Source of the DNA: Macrotis lagotis
Lineage: Eukaryota; Chordata; Mammalia; Peramelemorphia; Peramelidae
Direction of reading: 5' to 3'
Assembly (NCBI RefSeq): GCF_037893015.1
Contig: NC_133666.1
Location: forward strand, 624,041,352 to 624,105,351
Length of the DNA: 64,000 bases
In this document: piece after piece, positions 29,131-46,544 of the stretch
Numbering within the stretch: position 1 is the stretch's first letter
How the letters are laid out: each line of letters starts with the position of its first letter
Program-made: the position numbers and the translations under genes
Notes under the pieces: generated by a model
The model's input: the letters and a program-made list of their open reading frames with translations, nothing else
What the model was told of the DNA's origin: nothing
The model's database searches: none

Positions 29131-32020
29131 CATACATCTGTAAAGGCAGTGCAGCTATCAAAATTTAAAATTTTTACTTAAAAAAGTTAGGCAACTTAGT
29201 GGCACTGACTGAAATCAGTGGAGGGGCTCCATGGTGACTGGTTGAGAATCAGTCTTTATTTTAGATATGACAGTCAACTTTTAGGAAAAGGAGTGAAGAA
29301 AAAAATGGAAAAACTAAGGATGGTCTTGACCTTTTTCCTTAGGTCTTTTCCATCTTGCAGTACAGGGCAGAGGGTAAGGATTATAGAATTCGTACATGGA
29401 CATAGGAAACAATGGATCCAGGTTCATATGCAGGTTTGAATTGTGATAACAAGGACCTGAGAATCCCATGCCTGGATTGGGGGATCCTACTAGGAAAATG
29501 TCAGGCTTCAACCTGGGCTCCTGTTGATGATAAGCTTATGGATTCCAATGCTTTTTGACAGAGCATGGCAGAATCCTAAATCAGAAGATCAGCTGAACCT
29601 GAAACTGGTTCCAATGGAGACTGTGGTTAAGTATCAGAATCGAGCACCTAAACCTGGAGCAGGTTCAAGAAGTTCAGTGGAGCAGCTTACCTAATAGACA
29701 CATTTTAAGGAGATCATAGGAGGTCCTGCCAGGATTGTACATTGCGGTGGCTATGTGTATGCTTTTCCGTGTGTCTCTTCACTATGAATCCTATGTATCT
29801 TCCCTTTTAAACTGTGGGTATTTGTAGGCATATTCAATGCTCATTTATTAGGGTTTGTTTTCTTACTGCTAATATTTTAAAAATTCAATAAACATTTGTG
29901 CCTTGAACTCATTGTGTTCTCTGAATGAGTGGAAGCAAAGTAAACATTTCAGTGTGGGTAGGGGGTAGGATTTTGAGTTATAACTTTAAGAATGTAGACC
30001 TATGGAAAACCTTGAACCTGAAGAATTTGTCCCCTAGGAGCCCCAATCTACAAGTGCAAACTTGGGTAGGTTAATGAAACACTATATAGCCTTAGGACAT
30101 AGTCCCAATAGTTTTTAAAAGCTATTGATAATTTGTTTCTCTTTTGGAAAATTGTCTGTGTCCTTTAATCCTTTTTAAGTGACTTAGCATTACAAAGCTA
30201 GTGTCATGAAGACCTTTAAGGATGTTTTTACAACTATCTAGGTAGCTGGTAATGAAGATCTTATGTGGAGAAAGTAACAGTAGGAGTAGAAAGGAGAAAG
30301 CAGATTTGGTTGTTATTACAGAAACAGAATCAATGGGATCTAGTAACTAATAGTCAAGGGAAAGTAAATTCAGAGATAACTTTAAAGTTAGGGGCATGGT
30401 AGGAGGGATTTGGGAGTCATCTCTGTGCAGATGATTCCCAAACTTTATTTTTTTAGGTCTGACTTCACAACCACATTTTCCAACTACACACATGGTATCT
30501 CTACTCGGATGTTAATGGGCACATGAAACTTAAAAAATATGTCCTAATTCAAACATTTTTCTCCTTAAAACTCCTGACATTACTATTTCAGTCTATGGCA
30601 CCATCAATGACCTCCTTTACCTTCTAGATATTCTCTTCTTAATGAAGAGATTTCCTTAAATGTATCTATTCTTTCTTAATAATCTTTTTTGCTGAAAGAG
30701 TGATCAAGATTACCAAGGAACATAGTCTAGAAAGAAGAGGGCCAGATAATTTTTTTTCTTTTTCAGATAATTTCTTAATACCTACATTAAGAAAATAAGA
30801 TGATGAACTAATGAAGAAGGCAGAGGAGTGGTTAGACAGAAATAAGAGAATCAGGAGAGTGTATCTCATCCTGAAGAAGGAGTTTTTTTTAAATGTCCAG
30901 AAGAATAGGAATAATAGTATCAAAAACCAGAGTGAAGATTGAGAACTGAAAAAAAGATGATTAGATTTAGCATGTAAGGAACAAATGATCTTTAAGAGAA
31001 TAGTTTCAAATAGAAATAAAGGAATGTAATACAGGCTGCAAGCTGATTAAGGAACATGTTTTAGTAAGACAGTATAGGCACTGGGTATGATCAGTATCTG
31101 TACATTTAAAAATAAAGTGGTGTAGATGGTAACTTAAAATGACAGTATGGTCAAGATGAAGTTTTTGGTAAGATAGAGGAAAAGCTTTTTAAAGAACTCT
31201 TAAAACCCAATGTAATTTGTTTTATCATTTCCCATTAGCCTACCTATTCTAAATTACCTGCCTGGTTTCCTAGTCTCTTCACTTCTCATGCCCATAACAA
31301 ATTTCCGGGACTTTCTCTGAATGGAATTGTACACTACACTTTATTTTAAAGGTCTTGGCCAGAAGAGGATCACTGGAGCCATAGAGAACTGAACAGTAAT
31401 CTTGCTATGTGGGCTTCTGAGGAATTGAATGCATTTATCATTAATCAGCTAATAACTTCCACTAAGGTCCCATTCTGCCACCTCAGTATTACAAACAGAC
31501 ACAAACTAGAAAGTTACTTTGGGGCCAGAAAGATTTCAGGTATAAGCCAAATATAAGGTGGTAGTGTTTATCTCTATACCACTCTATTGAAATGAGAAGA
31601 ATCTCATCACTGAGTGGCTAGTTATGAAACAATGAAATTTTTTTGGTCATAATAACTCATGAAACCACCTACTTGCTGTGTTTATGGGAAAGTTTCAAAA
31701 CTGTAACTATAGCACCAAATTATTAAAGCCTTCTGCTGATAAGTAGTAGCCACTGAAAGTCTCAAACAAAAATTCTTGATTTTTGGAAAATGAGAGCTCT
31801 ATTTATTAAACTTTAACATACTCTAAAAGGGAAAGTATGAGTTTCAGCTAACAACCTTCAAGTTTTAAAATGGGACCTTTCATTGTAAACGAAAAGGGGG
31901 GGGTGGGAATGATTTGAAATTAGTCTTGAGATTTCAAATTCCATTTAAAGGGAGATCTTAGAGAACATTTCAGTATTTCTGAATTGTCTACCTTTTGACT
32001 GCCAAAATTGTTTAAATAGA
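29131..32020. other. First intron of ZNF gene 2, largely unassigned
   Basis: A worn LINE-like piece lies about 30430-30660. An AATAAA near 29888 stands alone, without an upstream frame. Otherwise nothing recognised. Confidence 0.4.
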
Positions 32021-32025
32021 ATCTT

Positions 32026-32173
32026 GGGGGGGGGGCAGCTAGGTGGTTCAGTGGACAGAGCACTGGCCCTAGAGTCAGGAGTACCTGAGTTCAAATCTGG
32101 CCTCAGACACTTAATAATTACCTAGCTGTGTGACCCTGGGCAAGCCACTTAACCCCATTGCCTTGCAAAAACC
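32026..32173 (+). repeat. Young tRNA-type marsupial SINE with a GATA microsatellite tail
   Basis: Forward copy. The tail AACCTAAACTACATAGA runs into (ATAG)n. Duplication ATAGAATCTTGGGG / ATAGAATCTGGGG lies outside the microsatellite, so the repeat grew from the SINE tail. Confidence 0.84.
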
Positions 32174-32179
32174 TAAACT

Positions 32180-32181
32180 AC

Positions 32182-32238
<57 letters not shown>
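32180..32238. repeat. (GATA)n microsatellite
   Basis: About 14 perfect GATA units in the SINE tail. Confidence 0.95.
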
Positions 32239-32289
32239 ATCTGGGGACATCCAAGTTTGTTTTGTTTTGAAGGTAAAAGTTTGGAGATG

Positions 32290-32445
32290 AATTGTGCTAT
32301 TAAAGTGTCTAGGGGATGTTGCAATGGAAAGAACCCAGTGAACAAACCACTTAGCCTCTCCAGGACTCAATTTCTTCATTTGTAAAATGAGGGCATTGGA
32401 CTATATAACCTCTAAAGTGACTTTCAACTCTAGAACTATGATCCT
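32290..32445 (+). repeat. MIR-like piece
   Basis: CTTCATTTGTAAAATGAGGG and GACTATATAACCTCTAAAGT are the usual MIR 3' signature. Confidence 0.6.
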
Positions 32446-32814
32446 AGTTCAAGGAATCAAGATTTGATTTGCTTTAGTGAAAAGAAGCATTCACAGAAAT
32501 GAACTGTGAGGTTTCCAAAATATTGAAATTATTTATAACCTATGTTACTAGAGAAAAACCATTATCCACTGGTTTTATATTTTGTTGAAGATGTTCCTGA
32601 TCCTGCTGGGCAATTGCTATTCACCTTCTCCAGCCCCTCATTTCTCTGAGGCTCTACATCTTCCTTCAGTGGACTTTAAGTCTTGGTACTATTTCCTAGC
32701 TCTCAGCTTCATTGTATTGATCACATCTATAGTTGTAGAGGACAGCAATGTTCTTGTGACAAGCACCAGTTGTTAGGAATAAGGCATTTAGCTATTTGTC
32801 AAAGCTATATGTTT

Positions 32815-33060
32815 CCATGGATAGATAGAAGGCTTAAACTTGAGTCAGTAAGATCTAAATTCAGAACTGTCCTCATATATTATCTGTGTCCCTGGGCAAA
32901 TTACTTAACCTCTGTTTGCCTCAGTTTCCCCGTTGATTAAATTGGTATAATAATGACCCTTATCTCCCAATGTTATGAGAACAAAATGAGATGTTTGTAT
33001 TAATACAATATTTTCTGGTGCTTTGCAAAGCTTAAAGCACTAAGTAAATGCCAATTATTC
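32815..33060 (+). repeat. MIR-like SINE
   Basis: CTGGGCAAATTACTTAACCT, CCTCAGTTTCCCC and GTGCTTTGCAAAGCTTAAAG in order. Confidence 0.65.
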
Positions 33061-33079
33061 TGGCTTTGGTGTCATTTGC

Positions 33080-33790
33080 ACAAATTGTGTGAAAAAGATC
33101 AAGTTGAAAGTCAATATGAAAGTGTAGTATGACAGTCAAAAAAGCTAATAGTAATACTATAATATAATAAGAGAAAAGATAGGATTTAAAACTTGAGAAG
33201 TGAGAGAGTCTTACTGTATTCTATCCCAGGTAGGCCACACATGGAATACTATTTTCAGTTTACTTTAGGAAGAATAGTGGCAATGTGGAATATGTTCAAT
33301 GGAAGGTAGTAAGGTGCTCTGAAATTATGCTATATGAAAATTGATTGGAAGAACTGGGAATGTTTAGTCTGGAGAATAAAAAAATTTAAGATATAGTTGT
33401 TACTGTGCAGATTTTCACATGAACTTTTGTTTTTTAGATTTTTGCAAGGCAATGGGGTTAAGTGGTTTGCCCAAGGCTACATAGCTAGGTAAATATTAAG
33501 TGTCTGAGGTGGGATTTGAACTCAGGTACTCCTGACTCCAGGGCCCTTACTATGTTCACTGCACCACTTAACTGCCCCCTGACATGAACTTTTAACTAGA
33601 GTTATTCAGAAGTAGAATGGGCTGTTCAACAACATTTGGTATTCCCTCATAAGAAGATAAAACATGAAGACTGATTACTCAATCACTATTGGAGACTATT
33701 AAAGGGTATTATTTGGGGGATTTGGGTTGTAGTAGATGGCCTTTATGGTACTTTTGAATTCTGAGGTTCTCTAATTCTGTAAGATCCCTA
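33080..33790 (+). repeat. CR1/L3-type LINE fragment split by a SINE
   Basis: The left part ends GGAAGAACTGGGAATGTTTA, GTCTGGAGAATAAAAAAATT. The right part runs AGAAGTAGAATGGGCTGTTC to TTTGAATTCTGAGGTTCTC. The SINE at 33430-33579 lies between. Confidence 0.55.
33430..33579 (-). repeat. Young tRNA-type marsupial SINE
   Basis: Reversed copy inserted in a CR1/L3-like LINE piece; duplication ACATGAACTTTT on both sides. Confidence 0.84.
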
Positions 33791-33847
33791 TTGCTCACCT
33801 CTGTTTGAAGTCATGCATATTTCCTCCCTCCTGTCTTTCTCTCTCTC

Positions 33848-33851
<4 letters not shown>

Positions 33852-33878
<27 letters not shown>

Positions 33879-34020
33879 GTTTTTGCAAGGCAATGGGGCT
33901 AAGTGGCTTGCTGGAGGCCACACAGCTAGGTAATTATTAAGTGTCTGAGGCCAGATTTGAACTCAGGTACTCCTGACTCCAGGGCCGGTGCTCTATCCAC
34001 TATGCCACCTAGCCGCCCCC
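33852..34020 (-). repeat. Young tRNA-type marsupial SINE
   Basis: Reversed copy with T28 tract; duplication CTCCTGTCTTTCTCT. It faces the copy at 34218. Confidence 0.85.
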
Positions 34021-34217
34021 CTCCTGTCTTTCTCTGTCAAGACATTCTCTAGTGCTTCATCCTGGAGGGAAATGGCTCTAGATTTTCAAAAACTGTGCCA
34101 CAGCAGAGCAAGCTCTAGAAAAGTTGGCCACATAGATTGAGAAACAAATTACTTTCTGAGGAATAGTCTCACTAAATACAGAGTACCTCATTGCAAGTAG
34201 GCAAGAAACATAATGAT

Positions 34218-34376
34218 GGGGGCGGCTAGGTGGCGTAGTGGATAGAGCACCGGCCCTGGAGTCAGGTGTACCTGAGTTCAAATGCGGCCTCAGACACTTT
34301 AATAATTACCTAGCTGTGTGGCCTCCAGCAAGCCACTTAACCCCATTTGCCTTTCAAAAACCTTAAAAAAAAAAAC
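34218..34376 (+). repeat. Young tRNA-type marsupial SINE
   Basis: Forward copy; duplication AACATAATGATG. Confidence 0.85.
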
Positions 34377-34828
34377 ATAATGATGAACTCTGGCCCAGAA
34401 GATTCATGAAACAAAAGAAGATACATAATGGCCCTGAGCCTTGAGTAGTCTTTGTCTCCTAAACTCCTAAAGCTATCAGCTTGGCTATTGGTAAGTTAAA
34501 TGTAAGATCCTTGTCCACTGACTAATGAGCAAACTACTACTAAAGGAACAAAATCGTGTCAATTTTTATTTTCTCAGTCTAAATGAAATGACATCTTGGA
34601 TATTAGACGTCTTGAACAGAGACTTACAGCCCCTTTATCCTTGCTTATACTTCTCACTCCTGAGCAAAGAGAAATTCAATATATTCTGTCTTGAGTTAGA
34701 GTAGTATATGGCAGATCTCTTTATTTTGTTTAATTTTTTCTTTCCATCACTGTCATTTCCTAATATGCTTTCCCCTTTCAACATCAAACTTTCCCTGTAA
34801 TAAAGAAAAATGTTAAACAATTGATTGA

Positions 34829-35132
34829 TATTTGTCCTTCATTCCAGAAGAAGTCCATGACCTCAGGGAGGTGATGCCATGACAAGCATGTGAATTGGAT
34901 TTCAGTGAGGGGGTGCTATGCTAAGTCACCAGCCTCTTCTCTAGAACTATCTAGAACCAGTGGCCAGATATGAATCAGAACAAATGGAGATGGCCCTGGA
35001 TGGGAGGCAATAAAGGTTAACTGACTTGCCCAAGATCACACAACTAGGAAGTGTCAAATGTCTGAGGCTGGATTTGAACTCCCATCCTCCTGACTCCAAG
35101 GTCAGTGCTCTATCCACTGTACACCTAGCTGC
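34829..35132 (-). repeat. Long two-part marsupial SINE, reversed
   Basis: Begins TTTGTCCTTCATTCCAGAAG and ends with the reversed head CTCTATCCACTGTACACCTA. Matches the 49.2 kb copy over its length. Confidence 0.7.
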
Positions 35133-35134
35133 AC

Positions 35135-35945
35135 AATATCTATAGATAAATTGACCGTGTCAGTCAGTTTATGCAACATTGAACTCCCATTATCCTTCAT
35201 CTCTACTTTGAGAGGGAATGTGTTTCATCATCTGCCCTCTATGATGAAATTTGGTCATTGGCAGGCCTCCGTTAGCAGATCCTTTCAGACATTATCTCAA
35301 GTTTTTGAGTACTTCAATGCTTCTGATTATAATCCATATCATTGGCAGGAACATGCATGTCAATGGGATCACAAAGTCATTGTAATATTGATAATATCTC
35401 AGTTTTTTCATATCCAGTTATTAAAGAGTTTGAACTTTTTTCACATTTGTGATTTAGCATTTGTGTTTCTTTTGAAAACTTCCTTTCATATCTTTTTAGC
35501 TACTGGCCTATTGCCCTTTACCCCTAATTCCTCTGAGAATTCAAAGATAAAAGATGCTCCTTTTCTATTAGATATATATTTTTGAATAGCAACTGAATTT
35601 CCTGAAATTCTAGTTAATAACTTCAGATACCACCCAGTAATCACTACAGTTTGAATATTCTTTCATCTTGATCCCTGTGTGATATTTTATGACACTCTTG
35701 AGATAGGACAACCTACGAGTATTCACACACCTTGTCCGGCATGTGAATTGGTCACAGACATTGTCCTCCTAGTCTATCATTTGCACAATTGCTAAGCTTA
35801 GAGCTCTCTTGTCAATACAGTATAAGAAGAGGAATTTATCAGAGGTCCCTGAATACTTTCAGGGGAAGATAGGGAAGCCAAAGGGAAGGTGGTAGGGCAG
35901 TCTTCTTGGGTATATACTCTCACTCATGGCTCTTTCCTTTTTCTT
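35135..35945. other. Intron of ZNF gene 2, unassigned
   Basis: A 144-codon open frame (35151-35585) has no family likeness, biased codons or splice support. I treat it as chance. Confidence 0.4.
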
Positions 35946-36001
35946 TAGTTCTAAATTCTCAGATTCCTACTGATCTCTCTAAGAGTTTCCTGAGAGATCA
36001 A

Positions 36002-41347
<5,346 letters not shown>

Positions 41348-41585
41348 TAGCTATGTCACTACATTATTTCTGCTGTAAAATGCAGTTCTGAGAGGTTTAT
41401 CCCTAAAAGATTTATTCTTCTAATTTTGAAATATTATCACTGGTTGGTGGAAGGCTGTCTATAATATATGGCTTGAATGTCCAGGTATGAATCTCTGAGA
41501 TTCAAAAGATATATAGTCCTCTCATATCTAACAATGAATTTCCATACCTTTTACTTAAATGTATGAAGAATTAGATAAAATAAGC

Positions 41586-41591
41586 ATTAAA
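41586..41591 (+). terminator. Candidate poly(A) signal of ZNF gene 2
   Basis: ATTAAA about 240 bases past the stop. There are other ATTAAA matches further on (near 41818), so the choice is open. Confidence 0.25.
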
Positions 41592-41914
41592 ACTATTTTC
41601 TCCATATAGACACAACCATCCATAACAAGGTGTTTGATGGTTGGGTTTAGGGATTTCTCCCCCCAATTGTTTAAAGCATTCTTCCATTCCTGCCTAATTA
41701 TTTGCTGGTTGCTGTATAATTTATATGTAAGATTAAGATTGTACCAGTCGGTGTGTGTTGCCCTGCAATTGAGATTCTGCTAACTGATGTCTGTAGGTGA
41801 AACTCCTATCCAGGTTATTAAATAGTTTTTCAGAATTTCCTCATCCTCAGTCATCCTCAATCAAGGCATCCTCAATCAAAAAATAATTTTCTTGGTAAAG
41901 GCAAATTATCTCAG

Positions 41915-42060
41915 CTTCATTTCCCAGCTCTGCAATTTGCTACCTGTCTGATTTTCCACTAGTGAAAACTTATTTGACTTTAGTTTCCTCCTTTGTAAGT
42001 TGAGGGAATTGTAATAGATGATCCTAAGGATCATTACAACTCTAATCCATGATCTGAAAT
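41915..42060 (+). repeat. MIR-like piece
   Basis: CTCCTTTGTAAGTTGAGGGA and GATGATCCTAAGGATCATTA. Confidence 0.5.
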
Positions 42061-42501
42061 CCAACTACATTGTGTTCTCTCCCAGTTTAGCCTTTTCTCT
42101 GGGACAGGGGAGGAGGAAAGAATTGGAAGAAGCTTAGGGAGTGTCATCAGACCTGGGTCATATGGTAAGGGATGAGGATAAGAAGGACAAGGAGCAGATC
42201 CTAGAGTATTTGTCTTACAGGGTAGGTCATAGAATCAAATGTGTTCATTGTTATAGAAAAAATATCTACATTAGAGCTATTATAAGTTGAAAAATAAGTG
42301 ATTACAGAACTAAACATTTAGTTTGTGTCTTTATTTTTTATTTAATATTTATTCTCATTTTGTACAAATAATGTTTTTTACATTAATAAAATATTCTTGT
42401 TTAAGAGTAAATGAAATACCCCCGCCCCCATAAATATAGACTTGCTTGAGCGATAAAGGGGTGAGAAAAAATTAAAATTAAAAAAAAAAATAGTAATAAT
42501 T

Positions 42502-43178
42502 GCAGGTATGGCCAGGTGGCGCAATGGACGAAGCACCAGCCCTGGAGCCATGAGCACCTGAGCCCACATCCATCCCCGTACACCCAACAATCACCCAGCC
42601 GTGTGACATGCAAGACACCCGAACCCCACTGCCCTGCAAAAACCAAAAAAAGACACCCCCAAAATAAAATAAAATAGTAATAATAGTAGGGGTGGCTGGG
42701 TGGTGGACAGAGCATTGGCCCTTGAGCCAGGAGCACCCAGGTCCAAATCCAGCCTCAGACACCCAACGATCACCCTGCTATGTGGCCCCAGGCAGGCCAC
42801 CCAGCCCCATTTGCCCTACACCCCCACACCCCCAAATAATAATAATAAAAAATGTGTTTGAGTCTTTGTTCCAACATCAACAACTCTGTCACAGGTGGAT
42901 CACATTCTTTATAAGTCCATGGCAAAAGTTACTTCCATATTTTTCCGCCATTGCTGATCGTAACTCCCTCCTTTTGTACTCCATTACCATGTGGTATATT
43001 TTCTCTCTCTTTTCACTCTGACTCTGCTGTAGGGTAGCTGAGTGGTGCAGCAGACAGATCCCCAGCTCTGGGGCCAAGAGACCCTGAGCCACCTTACCAC
43101 CCCTTAGGCCCAGCATCCACCTCACCCTATGGTCCCGGACAGGCCATCCAATTCCAACCCCTTGCAAGAAGTAAAAAA
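42502..43178 (-). repeat. Three antisense SINE-like modules in the 3' part of copy B
   Basis: Modules at 42502-42650, 42687-42832 and 43030-43178. On the plus strand they read as SINEs (heads GGCCAGGTGGCGCAATGG, GGTGGCTGGGTGGTGGAC, GGTAGCTGAGTGGTGCAG). All three differ from each other and from the young genomic SINE more than the same module differs between copies. Confidence 0.75.
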
Positions 43179-43675
43179 GAAAATGCATTATATCTGACCA
43201 CTCTCCCCCCCATGGTCCATCCTCTCCTCCATCATTCACATACCCCCCTTCCCTCTGTCCCCCCCCTTCTTACTCTAGATGCCTATACCCCATTTAGTAT
43301 ATATGCTGTTTCCTCTCCTAGCCACTTCTGATGAGAATGAAGATTCCCTCATTTCCCCTTGCCTTCCCCCCTTCCATATCATTGCAATAGCTCATTGTAA
43401 CAAAGAAAAATCTTATTATATGAAATATCTTGGCCTATTTCCCCTCTCCTTTTTCTTTCTCCCATTATATTTCCCTTTTTTTCTACTGACTCCATTTTTA
43501 TACCATATTTTATCTTCAAATTTAGCTTTCTCCTGTGCTTCAACTATAAAAGCTCCCTCTACCTGCTCTATTAACTGAGAAGGTTCATATGAGTATAATC
43601 AGTGTCATTTTTCTATGCAGGAATACATGTAGTTCATCATCAAGTCCCTCATATTTTCCCCTTCTCCTCCAATCT

Positions 43676-44772
43676 CTATGCTTCACCTGACTCCTGTATC
43701 TGAAGATCAAACCTTGCGTTCAACTCTGGCCATTCCAACAGGAACATTTGAAATTCCCCTGGTTCATTGAAAGTCCATCTTTTTCCCTGGAAGAGGACAT
43801 TCAGCCTTGCTTGGTAGTTCATTGTTGGCTGCATTCTAAGCTCTTTGGCCTTCTGGTATATTGTATTCCAAGCCCTATGAGCTTCCAATGTAGTTGCTGC
43901 TAAGTCCTGTGTGATCCTGACTGCAGCTCCATGATGTTTGAACTGTGTCCTTCTGGCTGCTTATAATATTTTCTCTTTGACTTGGGAGTTCTGGAACTTG
44001 GCTATAATATTCCTAGGAGTTGGTTTTTTGGGATCTCTTTCTCGGGGCGGGGGGCGGGGAATTGGTGGATTCTCTCCATTTTTATTTTGCCCTCTGCTTC
44101 TAGGATATCAGGGCAATTTTCCTGTAGTAATTCTTTGAAAATGATGTCAAGGCTCTTTTCCTGATCATGACTTTCAGGTATTCCAATAATTTTTAGATTA
44201 TCTTTTCTAAATCTTTTTTCCATATCAGTTGTTTTTTCAATGAGATATTTCACATTTTCTTCTAATTTTTCATTTTTTTGGTTTTGAAGTATTGATTCCT
44301 GATTTCTGGTAAATTCATCAATCTCCCTGAATTCTGTTCTTTGTCTGAAGGATTTGTTTTCCTCAGAGAGCTTTCTTATCTCTTTTTCCATCTGGCCAAT
44401 TCTGCTTTTTAAAGCATTCTTCTCCTCAATAACTTTTTGAACTGTTTTATCTATTTGACCTAAGCTGCTTTTTAGCATGCTATTTTCTTCAGCATTTTTT
44501 TGAATTTCCTTGACTAAACTGCTGACTTCTTTTTCATGTTTTTCCTGCATCTCTCTCATTTCTTTTCCCAGTTTTTCTTCTATCTCCCTCATTTGATTTT
44601 CAAAGTCTTTTTGAGCTCTGTCATAGCCTGAGCCCAATTTCTGTTTTTTCTTGGAGTCTTGAGATGCAGGAGCTTGTGCTTCCTCATCTTCAGACTGAGT
44701 ATTTTGATCCTTCTTGGGCTCATATGCAAATTATTCCTCAATGGTGTTCCTCTTTTTTCTCTGATTGTTCAT
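43676..44772 (-). pseudogene. L1 ORF1-like relic of copy B
   Basis: Starts MNNQRKKRNTIEE at 44772 and spans about 1.1 kb, near 365 codons (human ORF1p 338). A 211-codon stretch (44002-44637) gives the whole coiled coil and the RRM with DNLKIIGIPESHDQEKSLDI. An early in-frame stop, frame slips and a G-rich insertion near 44040 break the rest. It ends in FQMFLLEWPELNARFDLQ and a stop at 43676. Confidence 0.75.
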
Positions 44773-45539
44773 TTTCCAAGCCTAAGCCTGTTTTGGGGGT
44801 GCTTCCTGATCTTTTGGGACACTCCCACAAGAGGCTCCATCCTCTCTCCTGGTTTGTGAATGACCATATGCCCCCCCCCCTGCTATGGGGCTGAGGTGGA
44901 GGGGGCCCCTGCTGTTCTATGGGGGGGCCTAGACTGCGATCAGGATCTAAATGTGTTCAGAGCCCCATAGTCCTGTTCCAGGGGCAGAGGACAGAGCTCT
45001 GCAGTCTCTCTTTCTTCACTCCCCCCCCTTGGCTCAATGGGCTCATGCCCTGGGGGCTCTGGCAGAGGTTCCCCTGCCCCATTTCCCCAATTTGTTCCTG
45101 ATGCTCCCCAGGGTGTAGCTCAGGAAACTCCCCCACTGCTGTGAGCCCTGGCTCCCAGTGCCCTGGGGCTGCCTCCGAGAGGTTGAAGTTCTTTTGCTCT
45201 GGGAGGCCGCCCCTCCATCCCTGGGGAGCAGAGCCTTTCTGCTCTTTTCCAGGTTACCTTGAGTAGAACTGCCTCATTGGGTCCCTCTGTGGGTTCTGTC
45301 TCTCAAAAATTTAGTTAGAGTCCTTAGCTTATGACTTTTATGAGAGAGCGCCTAAGACACGATTTGTTCTTGTCGCCATCTTGGCTCTGCCAGTTTGTGT
45401 CTTAATAAAAGTAATTAACATTAACTGTTTGCATTTGGAGTCTAATTTTCATTTTATACCCATTAAATATTAATCAAATTTATTGTGATTAGAAGTGAAC
45501 CTCTCTTTCCTTTGAAATTGTGTGATTCACAGTTATCAG

Positions 45540-45715
45540 ATTTACTGAATCTGAGTTGAGGACTCCAGAAGTTATCTAGCCCAATCAGTACTTGAACAGA
45601 AATACCTTCCATAATATCCCTGAGGAGTGATCATCCAGTTTATGTTTGGAGAAATTCAGTGGTAGGAACTCCCTTTCTGCTGAGAATCCCATATGTTGTG
45701 TCCATCATTTCCTAA
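45540..45715 (-). repeat. CR1/L3-type LINE fragment, reversed
   Basis: GAAGTTATCTAGCCCAATCA, AGTGATCATCCAGTTTATGT, GGTAGGAACTCCC. Confidence 0.45.
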
Positions 45716-46383
45716 TCATCTGTGAGTCTAGTAGAGCTGAGTCTCACAGGCTGAGATGTCAGAGATATAACCCTAGTTTCTCTTAAGAAGAAAGACCTTT
45801 TTCATCATATATTCACCAGCAGAAGACTGACCCTCCAGCTGATAATTGAAAGGTGACAAACAGGATTGAGAGAAAGGAAAAAATTCAGTTCCCTGGGCTG
45901 CCTTCACTGGGACAGATAAATGACAATACTCATAATGTAGTCTTCTAAGTATCTGTACAATACAACCTTGTTCTTTCTAGATGCCAGGGGCTTACCTTGA
46001 TCTGAGTTGCCCTCCAAAGGTAGCCTAATCTTAGGAGTTCCACAATAGTGGCAAATCTAACTTGTCAAGAAAGTTTATTAGTCTCCTTTGTTCACCACCA
46101 CCTGGTGCCCAAACACCATCCAGTTCATCTACAAAGGACTTTATAATGCTCCCTTGTGAAATACTTAATCTAACTGGAATGTTAACACCATTTTGATTTG
46201 AAGATTTCTAATTAATAAGTTTATACTATTGAGTCCACCTGCAATTTCCATACACTGCTCAATGCTTTGATCTAATGGCAAGAAGAATAATTTTCATCCC
46301 TTTCCCTTTTACAGCCCTTTAGCTATTGGAGGGAAAGAAAAAATAATTTATCTCTACTAATTCTCTTTTTGAAGAGAATATAC

Positions 46384-46542
46384 TTTTTTTTTTTTTTTTA
46401 GGATTTTGCAAGGCAATGGGATTAAGTGGCTTGCCCAAGGCCACACAGCTAGGTAATTATTAAGTGTCTGAGGTCAGTTTTGAACTCGGGTACTCCTGAC
46501 TCCAGGGCCGGTGCTCTATCCACTGCGCCACCTAGCTGCCCC
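46384..46542 (-). repeat. Young tRNA-type marsupial SINE
   Basis: Reversed copy; duplication AGAATATACTTTT. Confidence 0.85.
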
Positions 46543-46544
46543 AA

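Larger units (their letters stand above)
42333..45391 (-). mobile_element. HAL1-like element, copy B (uninterrupted)
   Basis: Target-site duplication AGTTTGTGTCTT at 42320-42331 and 45392-45403. Length is 3059 bases with no later insertion, so it is the best model of the family. The 5' end reads GGCAGAGCCAAGATGGCGAC and holds a YY1-type CAAGATGGCG as in L1 promoters. It lies about 1 kb downstream of ZNF gene 2, in opposite orientation. Confidence 0.82.

Noticed and set aside
29190-29935. Possible retrocopy or gene end with AATAAA near 29888
   Set aside because: No frame, duplication or family likeness could be found; the hexamer alone is not enough.
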